The notes under the pieces: model-generated
What the model saw: the letters and a program-made list of their open reading frames with translations, nothing else
Told to the model about the DNA's origin: nothing
The model's database searches: none
Position numbers and translations under genes: made by a program
Origin: Pseudomonas sp. Seg1
GTDB lineage: Bacteria > Pseudomonadota > Gammaproteobacteria > Pseudomonadales > Pseudomonadaceae
Assembly: GCF_018326005.1 (NCBI RefSeq)
Contig: NZ_AP021903.1
Location: forward strand, 3,443,501-3,507,500
Length of the DNA stretch: 64,000 nucleotides
Direction: 5' to 3'
Shown here: in pieces, positions 38,938-48,121 of the stretch
How the letters are laid out: every line of letters begins with the position of its first letter
Numbering within the stretch: position 1 is the stretch's first letter

Positions 38938-39450
38938 TCAGTGGTCATCCGTCTTCTGCTCTTCTTTTTCGAAGAGTTTTACGATGCGCGGCATCACGCT
39001 GAAAATCCCCAGCGCCAGCAAGGTACTGAGCAACGCCGTCGCTTCCTTGCCCAACCCGGTCGCCACACCAATCGCCGCAGTCATCCACAGCCCGGCAGCC
39101 GTGGTCAGGCCCTTGACGTGGCCCTCATCACCTTCGGGTTTTTTCAGAATGGTCCCGGCGCCGAGGAAACCAATCCCGGCGATCACGCCTTGCAGCACTC
39201 GACTCATCGCATCGGACTCGGCGCCTGAGGTTTGCGGCACCAGCACAAACAGCGCCGCGCCGAGCGCCACCAGCATATGTGTACGCACTCCGGCAGCCTT
39301 GCCCTTGTGCTCGCGCTCGAAGCCGAGAATGCCACCCAGAATGGCCGCCATCAGCAGGCGCACGGTAATGCGCGTCAGTTGCGAAGCATCGCCAACGTCG
39401 GCGAACTCCGCTTGCAGGGTTCCCCACACTTCATGCCACCACGCGTTCAT
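38938..39450 (-). CDS. MgtC/SapB-family membrane protein
   Basis: A 170-aa protein with four hydrophobic segments and the MgtC signature: RLLMAAILGGILGFEREHKG, KAAGVRTHMLVALGAALFVL, QGVIAGIGFLGAGTILK and GLTTAAGLWMTAAIGVATGL. MgtC proteins help survival in low magnesium and inside hosts and act on ATP synthase or magnesium homeostasis in some species; the exact role here is unproven. It lacks the extra C-terminal ACT-like domain of full-length MgtC, so it belongs to the short SapB-like type. AAGGA supports the ATG at 39450. Confidence 0.9.
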   Translation of the reverse strand: MNAWWHEVWGTLQAEFADVGDASQLTRITVRLLMAAILGGILGFEREHKGKAAGVRTHMLVALGAALFVLVPQTSGAESDAMSRVLQGVIAGIGFLGAGTILKKPEGDEGHVKGLTTAAGLWMTAAIGVATGLGKEATALLSTLLALGIFSVMPRIVKLFEKEEQKTDDH

Positions 39451-39574
39451 CGTGCAGTCCTTGTTATTGGTTCGATAGACGATGGACAACGGCGACCATT
39501 AATCGGTTGCGCAGAACGAACGGCAAAGCGTGTGCCCTAACGCTTTAGACATCCCCATAAAAAGGACAGCCACC

Positions 39575-39823
39575 ATGACCCTGCGAGTCGATGAGTCCAA
39601 TCCCGAGAAAAAAGTCTGTTTTTTCACCGTTGAGAATGGCGAGGAAATTCGTATTTGCGATGAGTTGGAAGTCAGAACCGATAGCGACAAAGCCATGTCG
39701 TTTGTGGAAATCGAATCCCGGCGCGTCTACATCACCGAAGCAGAAGCCGATGCTCTGACCGTTGCCGGCGCCAAGGATGGTCGCAAACACCTGAAGGCCG
39801 ACGAGAGTGATTCGGTGATTTGA
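39575..39823 (+). CDS. DUF3203-family protein
   Basis: An 82-aa soluble protein. It reads as a small beta-rich unit (KKVCFFTVENGEEIRICDEL, then KAMSFVEIESRRVYITEAEA) with a terminal DALTVAGAKDGR motif, matching the DUF3203 pattern known from Pseudomonas. Function unknown. AAAGGACAG precedes the ATG at 39575; an earlier in-frame ATG at 39530 has no such site. Confidence 0.75.
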   Translation: MTLRVDESNPEKKVCFFTVENGEEIRICDELEVRTDSDKAMSFVEIESRRVYITEAEADALTVAGAKDGRKHLKADESDSVI

Positions 39824-40018
39824 CTGACCTGGGTCAACACCCCGCGCAAACGTCTGGGTCAGGCGTTTGCACCTTTGCCTGCGGGCTGCTTCAAGTTGTC
39901 GCAGGACTAGTGTTGAACGCCATCTGATCCGCTTTTTATTGAAATAGCTGAGTCTGTTATGCAAACAGATCGGCGCTCATAGTGCATCGGCCTGATGGAG
40001 GCTGATGAGCGAACGACC

Positions 40019-41449
40019 ATGAGCGAACAAATCCCCGTCCGAACCGTAGAAGCATCTCCAACTATTAAAAGTGTGCCCGCACGCCCAATGAAGGCGACGG
40101 CCAAATCCAGCGACAACCAGATCCACACCCGCAGCTTCACCGGCCTGTTCCGCACCTTGCGCATGAGCGGTGCGGGTTTTCTGTTTGTGCTGTTTTTCGG
40201 CACGGTGTGGCTGAACTGGGGCGGTCGTCAGGCTGTGTTGTGGGATTTGTCGGAAAGCAAATTCCACATCTTCGGCGCGACCTTCTGGCCGCAGGATTTC
40301 ATCCTGCTCTCGGCGCTGCTGATCATTGCCGCGTTCGGCCTGTTCGCCATCACCGTGTTCGCCGGACGCGTCTGGTGTGGCTACACCTGCCCGCAGAGTT
40401 CGTGGACGTGGATCTTCATGTGGTGCGAGAAGATCACCGAGGGCGAACGCAACCAGCGGATCAAACTGCAAGCGGCGCCGTGGGGCCTGAACAAACTGGC
40501 CCGGCGTGCGGCCAAGCACACGCTGTGGCTGGCGATCAGCGTAATGACCGGCCTGACCTTCGTCGGTTACTTCACGCCAATCCGCCCGCTGGCCGAAGAA
40601 CTGCTGACCCTGCAGATCGGCGGCGTCAGTCTGTTCTGGGTGTTGTTCTTCACCGCTGCCACCTACATCAACGCCGGTTGGCTGCGCGAAGCGGTGTGCA
40701 TGCACATGTGCCCGTATGCGCGATTCCAGAGCGTGATGTTCGACAAGGACACCCTGGCGATTTCCTACGACGTGGCCCGTGGTGAAAACCGTGGCCCGCG
40801 CAAACGCGATGTGAAACCGGTCGAGGCCGGGCTCGGCGATTGCATCGATTGCCAGTTGTGTGTGCAGGTGTGCCCGACCGGCATCGACATCCGCGATGGC
40901 TTGCAGATGGAATGCATCGGTTGCGCGGCGTGCATCGACGCCTGTGATTCGATCATGGACAAAATGAACTACCCACGCGGTTTGATCCGCTACAGTTCCG
41001 AGCGCGAATTGCAGGGTGGCAAGACGCATCTGTTGCGGCCACGACTGATCGGTTATGTCGCGGTGCTGCTGGTGATGATCGGCGCACTGGCCCTGGCACT
41101 GGTCGAGCGACCAATGGTCTCGCTGGACGTGACCAAGGATCGCGGGCTGTTCCGTGAAAACGGTCAGGGCCAGATCGAAAACATCTACACCCTCAAAGTC
41201 ATCAACAAGACCCAGCAGCGCCAGGACTACAGCCTGAGCCTGGTCGACGGCGACGGCTTCCAGCTGCAAGGCAAGACCGAGCTGAGCCTGGCGCCGGGCG
41301 AGATTGTCGATGTGCCGGTGTCGGTGGCGATGACCACGGAACGCCCGAGCAGCAGCTCGCAGACCTTGAGTTTCAAGATCGCCGACAGTGATGAGCCTGA
41401 GATTTACAGCGTGGCGAAAAGCAGGTTTGTGGCGCCGATGAATCGCTGA
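40019..41449 (+). CDS. ccoG: CcoG/FixG/RdxA cytochrome oxidase accessory protein
   Basis: A 476-aa membrane ferredoxin needed for cbb3 oxidase assembly; CcoG has been reported to reduce Cu(II). Several transmembrane helices are visible (GAGFLFVLFFGTVWLNW; QDFILLSALLIIAAFGLFAI; LRPRLIGYVAVLLVMIGALA). Conserved WCGYTCPQSSW and CMHMCPYARFQ blocks and two [4Fe-4S] motifs, CIDCQLCVQVCP (near 275) and CIGCAACIDAC (near 299), are intact. A C-terminal Ig-like FixG domain follows. It is not next to ccoNOQP, and no FNR box (TTGAT-N4-ATCAA) is seen upstream. The start at 39995 is an alternative. Confidence 0.93.
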   Translation: MSEQIPVRTVEASPTIKSVPARPMKATAKSSDNQIHTRSFTGLFRTLRMSGAGFLFVLFFGTVWLNWGGRQAVLWDLSESKFHIFGATFWPQDFILLSALLIIAAFGLFAITVFAGRVWCGYTCPQSSWTWIFMWCEKITEGERNQRIKLQAAPWGLNKLARRAAKHTLWLAISVMTGLTFVGYFTPIRPLAEELLTLQIGGVSLFWVLFFTAATYINAGWLREAVCMHMCPYARFQSVMFDKDTLAISYDVARGENRGPRKRDVKPVEAGLGDCIDCQLCVQVCPTGIDIRDGLQMECIGCAACIDACDSIMDKMNYPRGLIRYSSERELQGGKTHLLRPRLIGYVAVLLVMIGALALALVERPMVSLDVTKDRGLFRENGQGQIENIYTLKVINKTQQRQDYSLSLVDGDGFQLQGKTELSLAPGEIVDVPVSVAMTTERPSSSSQTLSFKIADSDEPEIYSVAKSRFVAPMNR

Positions 41450-41463
41450 GCCGCTAGAATCCT

Positions 41464-41642
41464 CCCCCTCACCCCAGCCCTCTCCCCGAGGGAGAGGGGG
41501 CCGTTCGAGGTGTCTGGCGCGGTACATAGACCTGACAGACCGAGTCGATTATGGATTCAGCAAAGCAATTTCAGGTCGGTGTGTTTCGCGAGCATCTCCC
41601 AATCAGTCCCCTCTCCCTCTGGGAGAGGGTTAGGGTGAGGGG
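41464..41642. repeat. inverted-repeat element with CCCTCTCCC arms
   Basis: Left arm CCCCTCACCCCAGCCCTCTC is complementary, with few mismatches, to the right arm GAGAGGGTTAGGGTGAGGGG; the left side also folds alone (CCCTCTCCCCGAGGGAGAGGG, 41478-41498). It fills most of the gap between ccoG and the MocR-type gene and may end ccoG transcription. Confidence 0.7.
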
Positions 41643-41687
41643 CAGTTCCCTGACACCCCGCACAACCAACAAACACCAAGGGCCCCG

Positions 41688-43097
41688 ATGAAACGCTACG
41701 AAAAATTCGCCGACGACATCGCTGAACTGATCCGCTCCGGAGTCCTCGGCCCCGGTCAGCGCGTGCCGTCGGTGCGCTACGCCAGCCAGACCTACGGCGT
41801 CAGCCCGTCCACGGTGTTCCAGGCCTATTACCTGCTCGAACGCCGTGGCCTGATCCGCGCCCGGCCGCGCTCCGGTTATTTCGTCAACACCCACGCTCCG
41901 AGTCCGTTCTCGGAGCCGGTGATCAGCAGCCACGTCAACGACTCCACCGAAGTCGACGTCAGCGAACTGGTGTTCTCGGTGCTGGAGTCGATCAAGGACC
42001 CGAGCACCGTGCCGTTCGGCTCGGCGTTCCCCAGCCCGACGCTGTTTCCGCTGCAACGCCTGTCGCGTTCGCTGGCCAGCGCCGCCAGGGAAATGGACCC
42101 GCGCATGGTCGTCACCGACATGTCGCCGGGCAATCCGCAACTGCGTCGACAAATCGCCCTGCGCTACATGGTTGGCGGGCTGATGCTGCCGATGGAAGAA
42201 CTGCTGATCACCAACGGCGCCCTCGAAGCACTCAACCTGTGCCTGCAAGCCGTCACCGAACCGGGCGATCTGGTGGCTATCGAAGCCCCGGCGTTCTACG
42301 CCAGCCTGCAAGTGCTGGAGCGCCTCAAGCTAAAAGCCGTGGAAATCCCCGTGCACCCGCGCGACGGCATCGACCTCGGCGTACTCGCGCAGACGCTGGA
42401 ACGCCACCCGATCAAGGCTTGCTGGTGCATGACCAGTTTCCAGAACCCGATGGGCGCGACCATGCCGGAGGCCAAGAAGCAGGAACTGGTCGAACTGTTG
42501 CGTCGCCATCAGGTGCCGTTGATCGAAGACGACGTCTACGCCGAACTCTATTACGGCCAACAGGCCCCGAAACCGGCCAAGGCGTTCGACACCGAAGGAC
42601 TGGTGATGCATTGCGGCTCGTTCGCCAAGAGCCTGGCCCCCGGCTACCGCATCGGCTGGGTCGCTGCCGGGCGTTACGCGCAGAAGATCGAACGGTTGAA
42701 ACTGATGACGTCGTTGTGCGCGTCGATGCCGGCGCAAGCGGCAATTGCCGATTACCTGCAACACGGCGGTTACGATCGGCATCTGCGCAAACTGCGTTAT
42801 GCGCTGGAAGAGCAGCAAAGCGCGATGCTGGCGGCGATTGCCCGATATTTCCCGGCGCAGACGCGGGTCAGTCAACCGGCGGGCGGCTATTTTCTTTGGC
42901 TGGAACTACCGCCACAGATGGATTCGTTGAAGTTGTTTCAGATGGCGCTGGCGCAAGGCATCAGCATCGCGCCGGGGCCGATCTTTTCGCCGACGCAGCG
43001 GTTTCGCAATTGCATTCGACTGAACTATGGCAGCCCGTGGACCGAGGATTCGGAGAAAGCCATGGAGACGCTGGGGCGGATTGTGCGGTCGTTCTGA
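41688..43097 (+). CDS. MocR-type (GntR-winged-helix plus aminotransferase) regulator
   Basis: A 469-aa fusion. Residues about 1-75 form a GntR winged helix (DIAELIRSGVLGPGQRVPSV, then YGVSPSTVFQAYYLLERRGL). Residues about 110-469 are a fold-type I aminotransferase domain with PLP Lys314 in CGSFAKSLAPGYRIGW, TSFQNPMGATMP and a C-terminal GGYFLWLELPP. MocR proteins use PLP as an effector and usually control vitamin B6, GABA or amino-acid genes. The target is unknown; there is no divergent neighbour, and the next gene is convergent. Confidence 0.92.
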   Translation: MKRYEKFADDIAELIRSGVLGPGQRVPSVRYASQTYGVSPSTVFQAYYLLERRGLIRARPRSGYFVNTHAPSPFSEPVISSHVNDSTEVDVSELVFSVLESIKDPSTVPFGSAFPSPTLFPLQRLSRSLASAAREMDPRMVVTDMSPGNPQLRRQIALRYMVGGLMLPMEELLITNGALEALNLCLQAVTEPGDLVAIEAPAFYASLQVLERLKLKAVEIPVHPRDGIDLGVLAQTLERHPIKACWCMTSFQNPMGATMPEAKKQELVELLRRHQVPLIEDDVYAELYYGQQAPKPAKAFDTEGLVMHCGSFAKSLAPGYRIGWVAAGRYAQKIERLKLMTSLCASMPAQAAIADYLQHGGYDRHLRKLRYALEEQQSAMLAAIARYFPAQTRVSQPAGGYFLWLELPPQMDSLKLFQMALAQGISIAPGPIFSPTQRFRNCIRLNYGSPWTEDSEKAMETLGRIVRSF

Positions 43098-43118
43098 CAG
43101 GCTGAGGCTGTTTGCACT

Positions 43119-43293
43119 GGCCCTATCGCTGGCAAGCCAGCTCCCACAGGTTTGAGTGTCGTACACAATATTTGCGACTGGCATCGATTGTTCTGGGAGC
43201 TGGCAAGCCAGCTCCCAAAGGTTTCGAAGTCGATCACAAAATTTGTGTTCAATACAAAACACTGTGGGAGCTGGCTTGCCAGCGATGGGGCCC
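43119..43293. repeat. cluster of REP arms
   Basis: Outer arms GGCCC-ATCGCTGGCAAGCCAGC and CTGTGGGAGCTGGCTTGCCA enclose a further compact hairpin CTGGGAGCTGGC-AAGCCAGCTCCCA near 43193-43217. Located between convergent genes. Confidence 0.85.
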
Positions 43294-43318
43294 TAACAAG
43301 CAATAAAAATCCTGAAGA

Positions 43319-44065
43319 TCAACGCCCACCACCCAGATCAACAAACGTCCCCGTCGCATAAGAAGCCTTGTCCGACAGCAACCAGACAATCGCCTCTGCC
43401 ACCTCATCCGGTCGCCCGCCCCGGGCCATCGGGATTGCCGATTCCAGCTTGCTGACCCGATCCGGATCACCGCTCAACGCATGGAAATCGGTGTAGATGT
43501 AACCCGGGCGCACCGCGTTGACCCGAATCCCCTCGCCCGCCACTTCTTTGGACAGACCGATGGTAAAGGTGTCGAGCGCACCTTTGGACGCCGCGTAATC
43601 GACGTATTCATTGGGTGACCCCAGACGCGCAGCCACTGAAGAGACGTTGACGATACTGCCACCCTGCCCGCCATGCTTGGGCGACATGCGCAGGATCGCG
43701 TGCTTGGCGCAGAGGATCGGCGCCAGGACATTGGTTTTCATGATTTTCAGAATACGGAATTCGGACATTTCATCGACTCGCGATTTGTGCCCGACAGTGC
43801 CGGCGTTGTTCACCAGTGCGGTGACCCGGCCCAGCTCGGTGTCGACCCGATGGAACATCGCGACCACTTCGTCTTCGATACTGACGTCGGCACGCACCGC
43901 GATAGCCTGTGCGCCCAGCGCCCGGACTTGCTCCAGCACGCTATGCGCGGCCTGTTCGTCTGACTGGTAATTGATGCAGATCCGATAGCCCTGCTCGGCC
44001 GCCAACAACGCCGTCGCGGCGCCAATCCCGCGCCCGCCGCCGGTGATCACAATGACTTTATCCAT
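43319..44065 (-). CDS. short-chain dehydrogenase/reductase
   Basis: A 248-aa classical SDR, NAD(P)-dependent. Cofactor motif TGGGRGIG (residues 8-15), NNAG at 86-89, catalytic Ser in NVSS (142-143), Tyr157 and Lys161 in YAASK. The ending TGTFVDLGGGR is typical of glucose-dehydrogenase-like and FabG-like SDRs. Substrate unknown. The ATG at 44065 is chosen because the SDR fold begins there and GGAAAGG precedes it; upstream in-frame codons reach into a repeat element. Confidence 0.92.
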   Translation of the reverse strand: MDKVIVITGGGRGIGAATALLAAEQGYRICINYQSDEQAAHSVLEQVRALGAQAIAVRADVSIEDEVVAMFHRVDTELGRVTALVNNAGTVGHKSRVDEMSEFRILKIMKTNVLAPILCAKHAILRMSPKHGGQGGSIVNVSSVAARLGSPNEYVDYAASKGALDTFTIGLSKEVAGEGIRVNAVRPGYIYTDFHALSGDPDRVSKLESAIPMARGGRPDEVAEAIVWLLSDKASYATGTFVDLGGGR

Positions 44066-44170
44066 GCTGGCCTTTCCCCCCAATGCACACGTAACAGTCG
44101 GGGGGAAGAATAACCGCCATTGGCGGGTTTTGCATGAGGTGTGTGCGAAGCGAAACCTGAGCTGAACACT

Positions 44171-44317
44171 TGTGGTGAGGGAATTCATCCCCGATGGGTT
44201 GCGCAGCAGCCCCCAACCCTGCGAAGCAAACATTGCTGACAAACCGTGCCGGATGTTTTGGGGGTGCTCTGCAACTCATCGGGGCGGTGCGACGTTTCGC
44301 TAAATCCCCTCACCACA
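44171..44317. repeat. inverted-repeat element (TGTGGTGAGG class), copy
   Basis: TGTGGTGAGGGAATTCATCC-CCGAT at the left and ATCGGGG followed by TAAATCCCCTCACCACA at the right. Same family as 14222-14354. It lies between the SDR start and the EAL gene end. Confidence 0.75.
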
Positions 44318-44349
44318 GAGTTTTCCTCATCGGATATGAATTGTGGCGA

Positions 44350-46430
44350 TCAAGCAGTCGTGTGCTTCTCGCCCCGAGCAATACCCTGCATGAACTGATC
44401 TGCCGGCATCGGATGCCCGAGCAGATAACCCTGCAACGAGTCACAGCCCAATTGCGTCAGAAAATCCTGCTGCGAGCCCGTCTCTACCCCTTCCGCGACA
44501 ATCCGTAACCCCAACGCCTGGCCCAGCGCGACAATCGCCGAAACAATGGCGGCATCGTCGCTGTCGTGCTCCAGATCGCGGACAAAACCGCGGTCGATCT
44601 TCAGCTCATTGGCTGGCAGGCGCTTGAGGTACATCAGGCTCGAATAGCCGGTGCCAAAGTCATCGATGGACAGGTCGACGCCCATGTCCGACAACTCCTG
44701 CAACACCGTCATGCTCGCATCGGCGTCGCTCATGGCCGTGGTTTCGGTGATTTCCAGGGTCAGGCTGTTGGCCGGCAAATGGTGCGTCGCCAGCGCCTTG
44801 GCAACACTTTGCACCAGCCCGGCATGGCAGAACTGCAAGGCCGAGAGGTTCACCGCGATGCGCCAGTCGGTGTAGCCCAGCACGTACCACTCGCGCATCT
44901 GACGGCAGGCTTCATTGAGCACCCATTCGCCGATCGGGATGATCAGGCCGGATTTCTCCGCCAGATCAATGAATTTGTCCGGCATCAACATGCCGTGGCT
45001 CGGGTGCTGCCAGCGCAGCAACGCTTCGGCGCCGACCGGATGCCCGTTGGCGGCGTTGAACTTGGGCTGGTAATGCAGGCTGAACTGGCTGTGTTCCAGC
45101 GCGGCGCGCAAGTCCTGCAACAATTGCAGTTGTTTGCGCGCGTTGTTGTTCATCGAGGCGTCGAAGAAGCTGTAACCATTCTTGCCGCCACCCTTGGCGT
45201 GATACATCGCGGCGTCGGCGTTCATCAACAGTTCCTGGGCGGTTTGGCCATTGCCCGGATACAGGGCGATGCCAACGCTGGCGGAGATCTGCAAATCATG
45301 TTCAGCCACGCGGAACGACTGGGCGATCAGGCCGACCTGACGCGCGGCCAGCCCCAATGCATCGTTGGGTTCGCTCAGGCGCACCAGCAAAACGAACTCA
45401 TCACCACCGATTCGCGCCAGCGTGTCCAGGCTGCGCAAGTCTTCGCGCAGACGCACACCGACTTCGCGCAACAGTTGATCGCCCATGTGATGGCCGAAGG
45501 CATCGTTGACCGGTTTGAAACCGTCCAGATCGATGAACATCAGCGCAAAGCAACCGCCCTGCTCGTTGACCTTTTTCATCGCCTGATTGATCCGGTCATC
45601 CAGCAGCATGCGATTGGGCAGACCGGTCAAGGTGTCGTGCAGCGCCAGTTGCGTCAGTTCGCGATTGGCCACCGTCAGCGAGTGCGCCAGATCGGCCGTG
45701 CGCGCTTCGAGGCGTGCGTCGAGAATCGAAGTCAGCAAGGCAATCGACAACACCGCCAACGTGGTGATCAGCACCAGGCTGTCGAGGCCATTGCCCTTCA
45801 AACCGTTGAGCGTCGCACCGCAGAAACTGCCGTCGGGAAACTGCGCGGCCGCCATGCCGGTGTAGTGCATGCCCACAATCGCGATGCCCATGATCACAGC
45901 AGCACCAGCGCGAATCAGCCGAACATAGGGTGAATGCTGGCGCAGACGAAAAGCGATCCACAACGCGGCGGCGGAAGCGCCGACGGCGATCAGCAATGAT
46001 GCGCCAAACAGCGTCGGGTCGTAGTCGATCCCGGGGTCATGCGCATGGCCGCCATGCCGGTGTAATGCATGGCACTGATGCCGGTGCCCATGATCAATGC
46101 ACCAAACGCCAATTGCAGGACCGGCAGTTTCGGCTGGCTGACCAGCCACAAGGCGAACCCGCAGGACAGCATCGCGATCAGCAGCGACAGTGCTGTGATC
46201 GTGACGTCATAACCGAGGCTGATTGGCAGTTTGAAGGCAAGCATGCCGATGAAGTGCATCGACCAGACGCCGACACCCATAGCGAACGCGCCACCGGCCG
46301 TCCAGAAATGCACTGCCCGCCCTTTTGCCGTAGCGATGCGCCCGGTGAGGTCGAGCGCGGTGTACGAAGCGAGGATTGCTACGCACAGCGAAATGAAAAC
46401 CAGCGTGGAGGAATAAGTACCGATGAGCAT
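44350..46430 (-). pseudogene. MHYT-GGDEF-EAL cyclic-di-GMP protein interrupted by one frameshift
   Basis: The N-terminal frame (from 46430, MLIGTYSSTLVFISLCVAIL) has MHYT sensor segments (WSMHFIGMLAFKLPIS; AMHYTGMAAMRMTPG). At 46030-46036 the frame breaks: one extra base in the CCCC/GGGG run restores MTPGIDYDPTLFGAS and the rest. The downstream frame has another MHYT unit (GMHYTGMAAAQFPDG), an intact GGDEF domain (RIGGDEF with I-site RSLD five residues before) and an intact EAL domain (GAEALLRW, EITET, IDDFGTGYSS, LKIDRGF). Either a recent mutation or a sequence error. If repaired, it is a membrane sensor making or breaking c-di-GMP. Confidence 0.88.
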
Positions 46431-46606
46431 GCGAATTCTCGTGGCCACCCAACCCCGATAGCGTCCATTCTCGGTCGGGCAAATGCGGCGATTGTACTGA
46501 TTGCGCAGAAGAACGCACTGACAAAGTGAGCAATTTGCCATCAACCCGATGAAACGCTTGTTCCATTGCCCTAAAAGGCTCTAGCCCGGTGTTCACGGCT
46601 TTACCC

Positions 46607-46637
46607 GATCGTTCCCACGCTCTGCGTGGGAACGATC
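46607..46637. terminator. perfect hairpin, probable terminator after opmB
   Basis: GATCGTTCCCACGC, loop TCT, then the exact complement GCGTGGGAACGATC. It lies 12 bases beyond the opmB stop. No clear T-tract, so it may act as an mRNA-stabilising end rather than an intrinsic terminator. Confidence 0.6.
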
Positions 46638-46648
46638 AAAGCCAGCCT

Positions 46649-48121
46649 TCAGCGGGTGTTATCGCTCACATCAAGCTGGCCATCCCAACCACCGCCCAGC
46701 GCGGCTATCAATTGCACGCTGGCAATCAATCGGCTCTGCAGAATGTTCAGCACAGTACGCTCGTTGCTCAGCGCCGTGGCTTGCACCACCACCACATCGA
46801 TATAGGCAATCAGCCCGGCCTTGTACTGGTTTTCCGTCAGACGCAAAGAATCACGCGCGGCATCGAGGGCTTCCTGGCGCACCGCCGCTTCGTCTTCATA
46901 AACCTTCAACTGCACCAGATAGTTTTCCACTTCGCGGAAACCATCGAGCACGGTCTGCCGGTATTTGGCCACTGTCTGGTCATACACCGCCTCAGTGCGG
47001 TCGACTTCCGCCGAACGTATGCCACCGTCGAACAGCGGCAGGTCGAGTTTCGGCCCGACCGACCAGAACCGGTTCGGCAGACTGATCAGGTCTTTTGAGG
47101 TGCTGCTGCTATAACCGCCACTCAGGCTCAGGGACAGGTCCGGGTAGTACGCTGCTTTCGCCACGCCGATATTGGCGTTGGCAGCAATCACCGAGCGCTC
47201 GGCCGAGGCGATGTCCGGGCGCCGCTCGAGCAACTGCGACGGCAGACTCAACGGCACCTGCGGCAAGTTCGGAATGCTCTGCGTTTCCGCAATGTTGAAA
47301 TCCGCCGGGGCCTGCCCGGTCAGCACGGCGATGGCATTCTCGAATTGCGCCCGCTGCCAGATCAGATCGACCAGATCGGCCTGGGTGCTCTTCAACTGTG
47401 TTTGCGCCTGAGCCACCGCGTCCCGCCCGGAAACGCCCGCACGGTACTGGTTCTGGGTCATTCTCAACGATTTTTCGTGAGCTGCCACCGTCGATTCAAG
47501 CAGGCGTTTCTGCTGGTCGATCACCCGCAGTTGCAGGTAGTTCTGCACCAGTTCCGACTGTTGGCTCAGACGCATTGCCGCCAGATCGGCAAAGCTGGCC
47601 TGCGCACTGGCCTTGTCGGCTTCAAGCCCGCGACGCAGCTTGCCCCAGATATCGGCTTCCCAACTGACACCCAACTGCGCGTTGTAGGTGTCGCGGATAC
47701 CGCTGGAAGAACTGCTCAGACTCGAACTGCTACTGCCAGTACCCTGGCTTGAGCGGGTTTTGCCCAGGCTCAGATCGACATTCGGATAAAACGCCCCACG
47801 TGCGCTGCGTACCAGAGCCTGGGCCTGACGGTATTGCGCTTCCGATTGAGCGACCGTCTGGTTGGAACTGTTGAGCTTTTCGACCAGGCCGTTGAGCTGC
47901 TGATCGCCATACAGTTCCCACCAGGCGCCACGGGCCAGCGAATCGCTCGGGTTGGCCTGACGCCAGCCTTCGGCTTCCTTGTATTGAGCGATTTCGGCAG
48001 TCTGCGGGCGCTGGTAATCCGGGCCGACAGCGCACGCACTGAGCATCGCCACGCACAGCGACAGGCTCAACAGACGCGAGCCGCGAACAGTGGCCAGATG
48101 GATAAGCGAACGGTCAGTCAT
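46649..48121 (-). CDS. opmB: outer-membrane efflux lipoprotein (OpmB/OprM family)
   Basis: A 490-aa TolC-type outer-membrane channel with a lipoprotein signal (LSLCVAMLSACAVGPDYQRP, lipobox LSAC). Two repeated outer-membrane efflux domains are visible, the second containing LPSQLLERRPDIASAERSVI and AAYYPDLSLSLSGGYSS. It completes the tripartite pump. The start overlaps the muxC stop by four bases. Name given by the operon layout muxA-muxB-muxC-opmB known from P. aeruginosa. Confidence 0.93.
   Translation of the reverse strand: MTDRSLIHLATVRGSRLLSLSLCVAMLSACAVGPDYQRPQTAEIAQYKEAEGWRQANPSDSLARGAWWELYGDQQLNGLVEKLNSSNQTVAQSEAQYRQAQALVRSARGAFYPNVDLSLGKTRSSQGTGSSSSSLSSSSSGIRDTYNAQLGVSWEADIWGKLRRGLEADKASAQASFADLAAMRLSQQSELVQNYLQLRVIDQQKRLLESTVAAHEKSLRMTQNQYRAGVSGRDAVAQAQTQLKSTQADLVDLIWQRAQFENAIAVLTGQAPADFNIAETQSIPNLPQVPLSLPSQLLERRPDIASAERSVIAANANIGVAKAAYYPDLSLSLSGGYSSSTSKDLISLPNRFWSVGPKLDLPLFDGGIRSAEVDRTEAVYDQTVAKYRQTVLDGFREVENYLVQLKVYEDEAAVRQEALDAARDSLRLTENQYKAGLIAYIDVVVVQATALSNERTVLNILQSRLIASVQLIAALGGGWDGQLDVSDNTR

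Noticed and set aside
39900..40018. FNR/ANR box before ccoG
   Set aside because: No TTGAT-N4-ATCAA match was found by eye in the gap.
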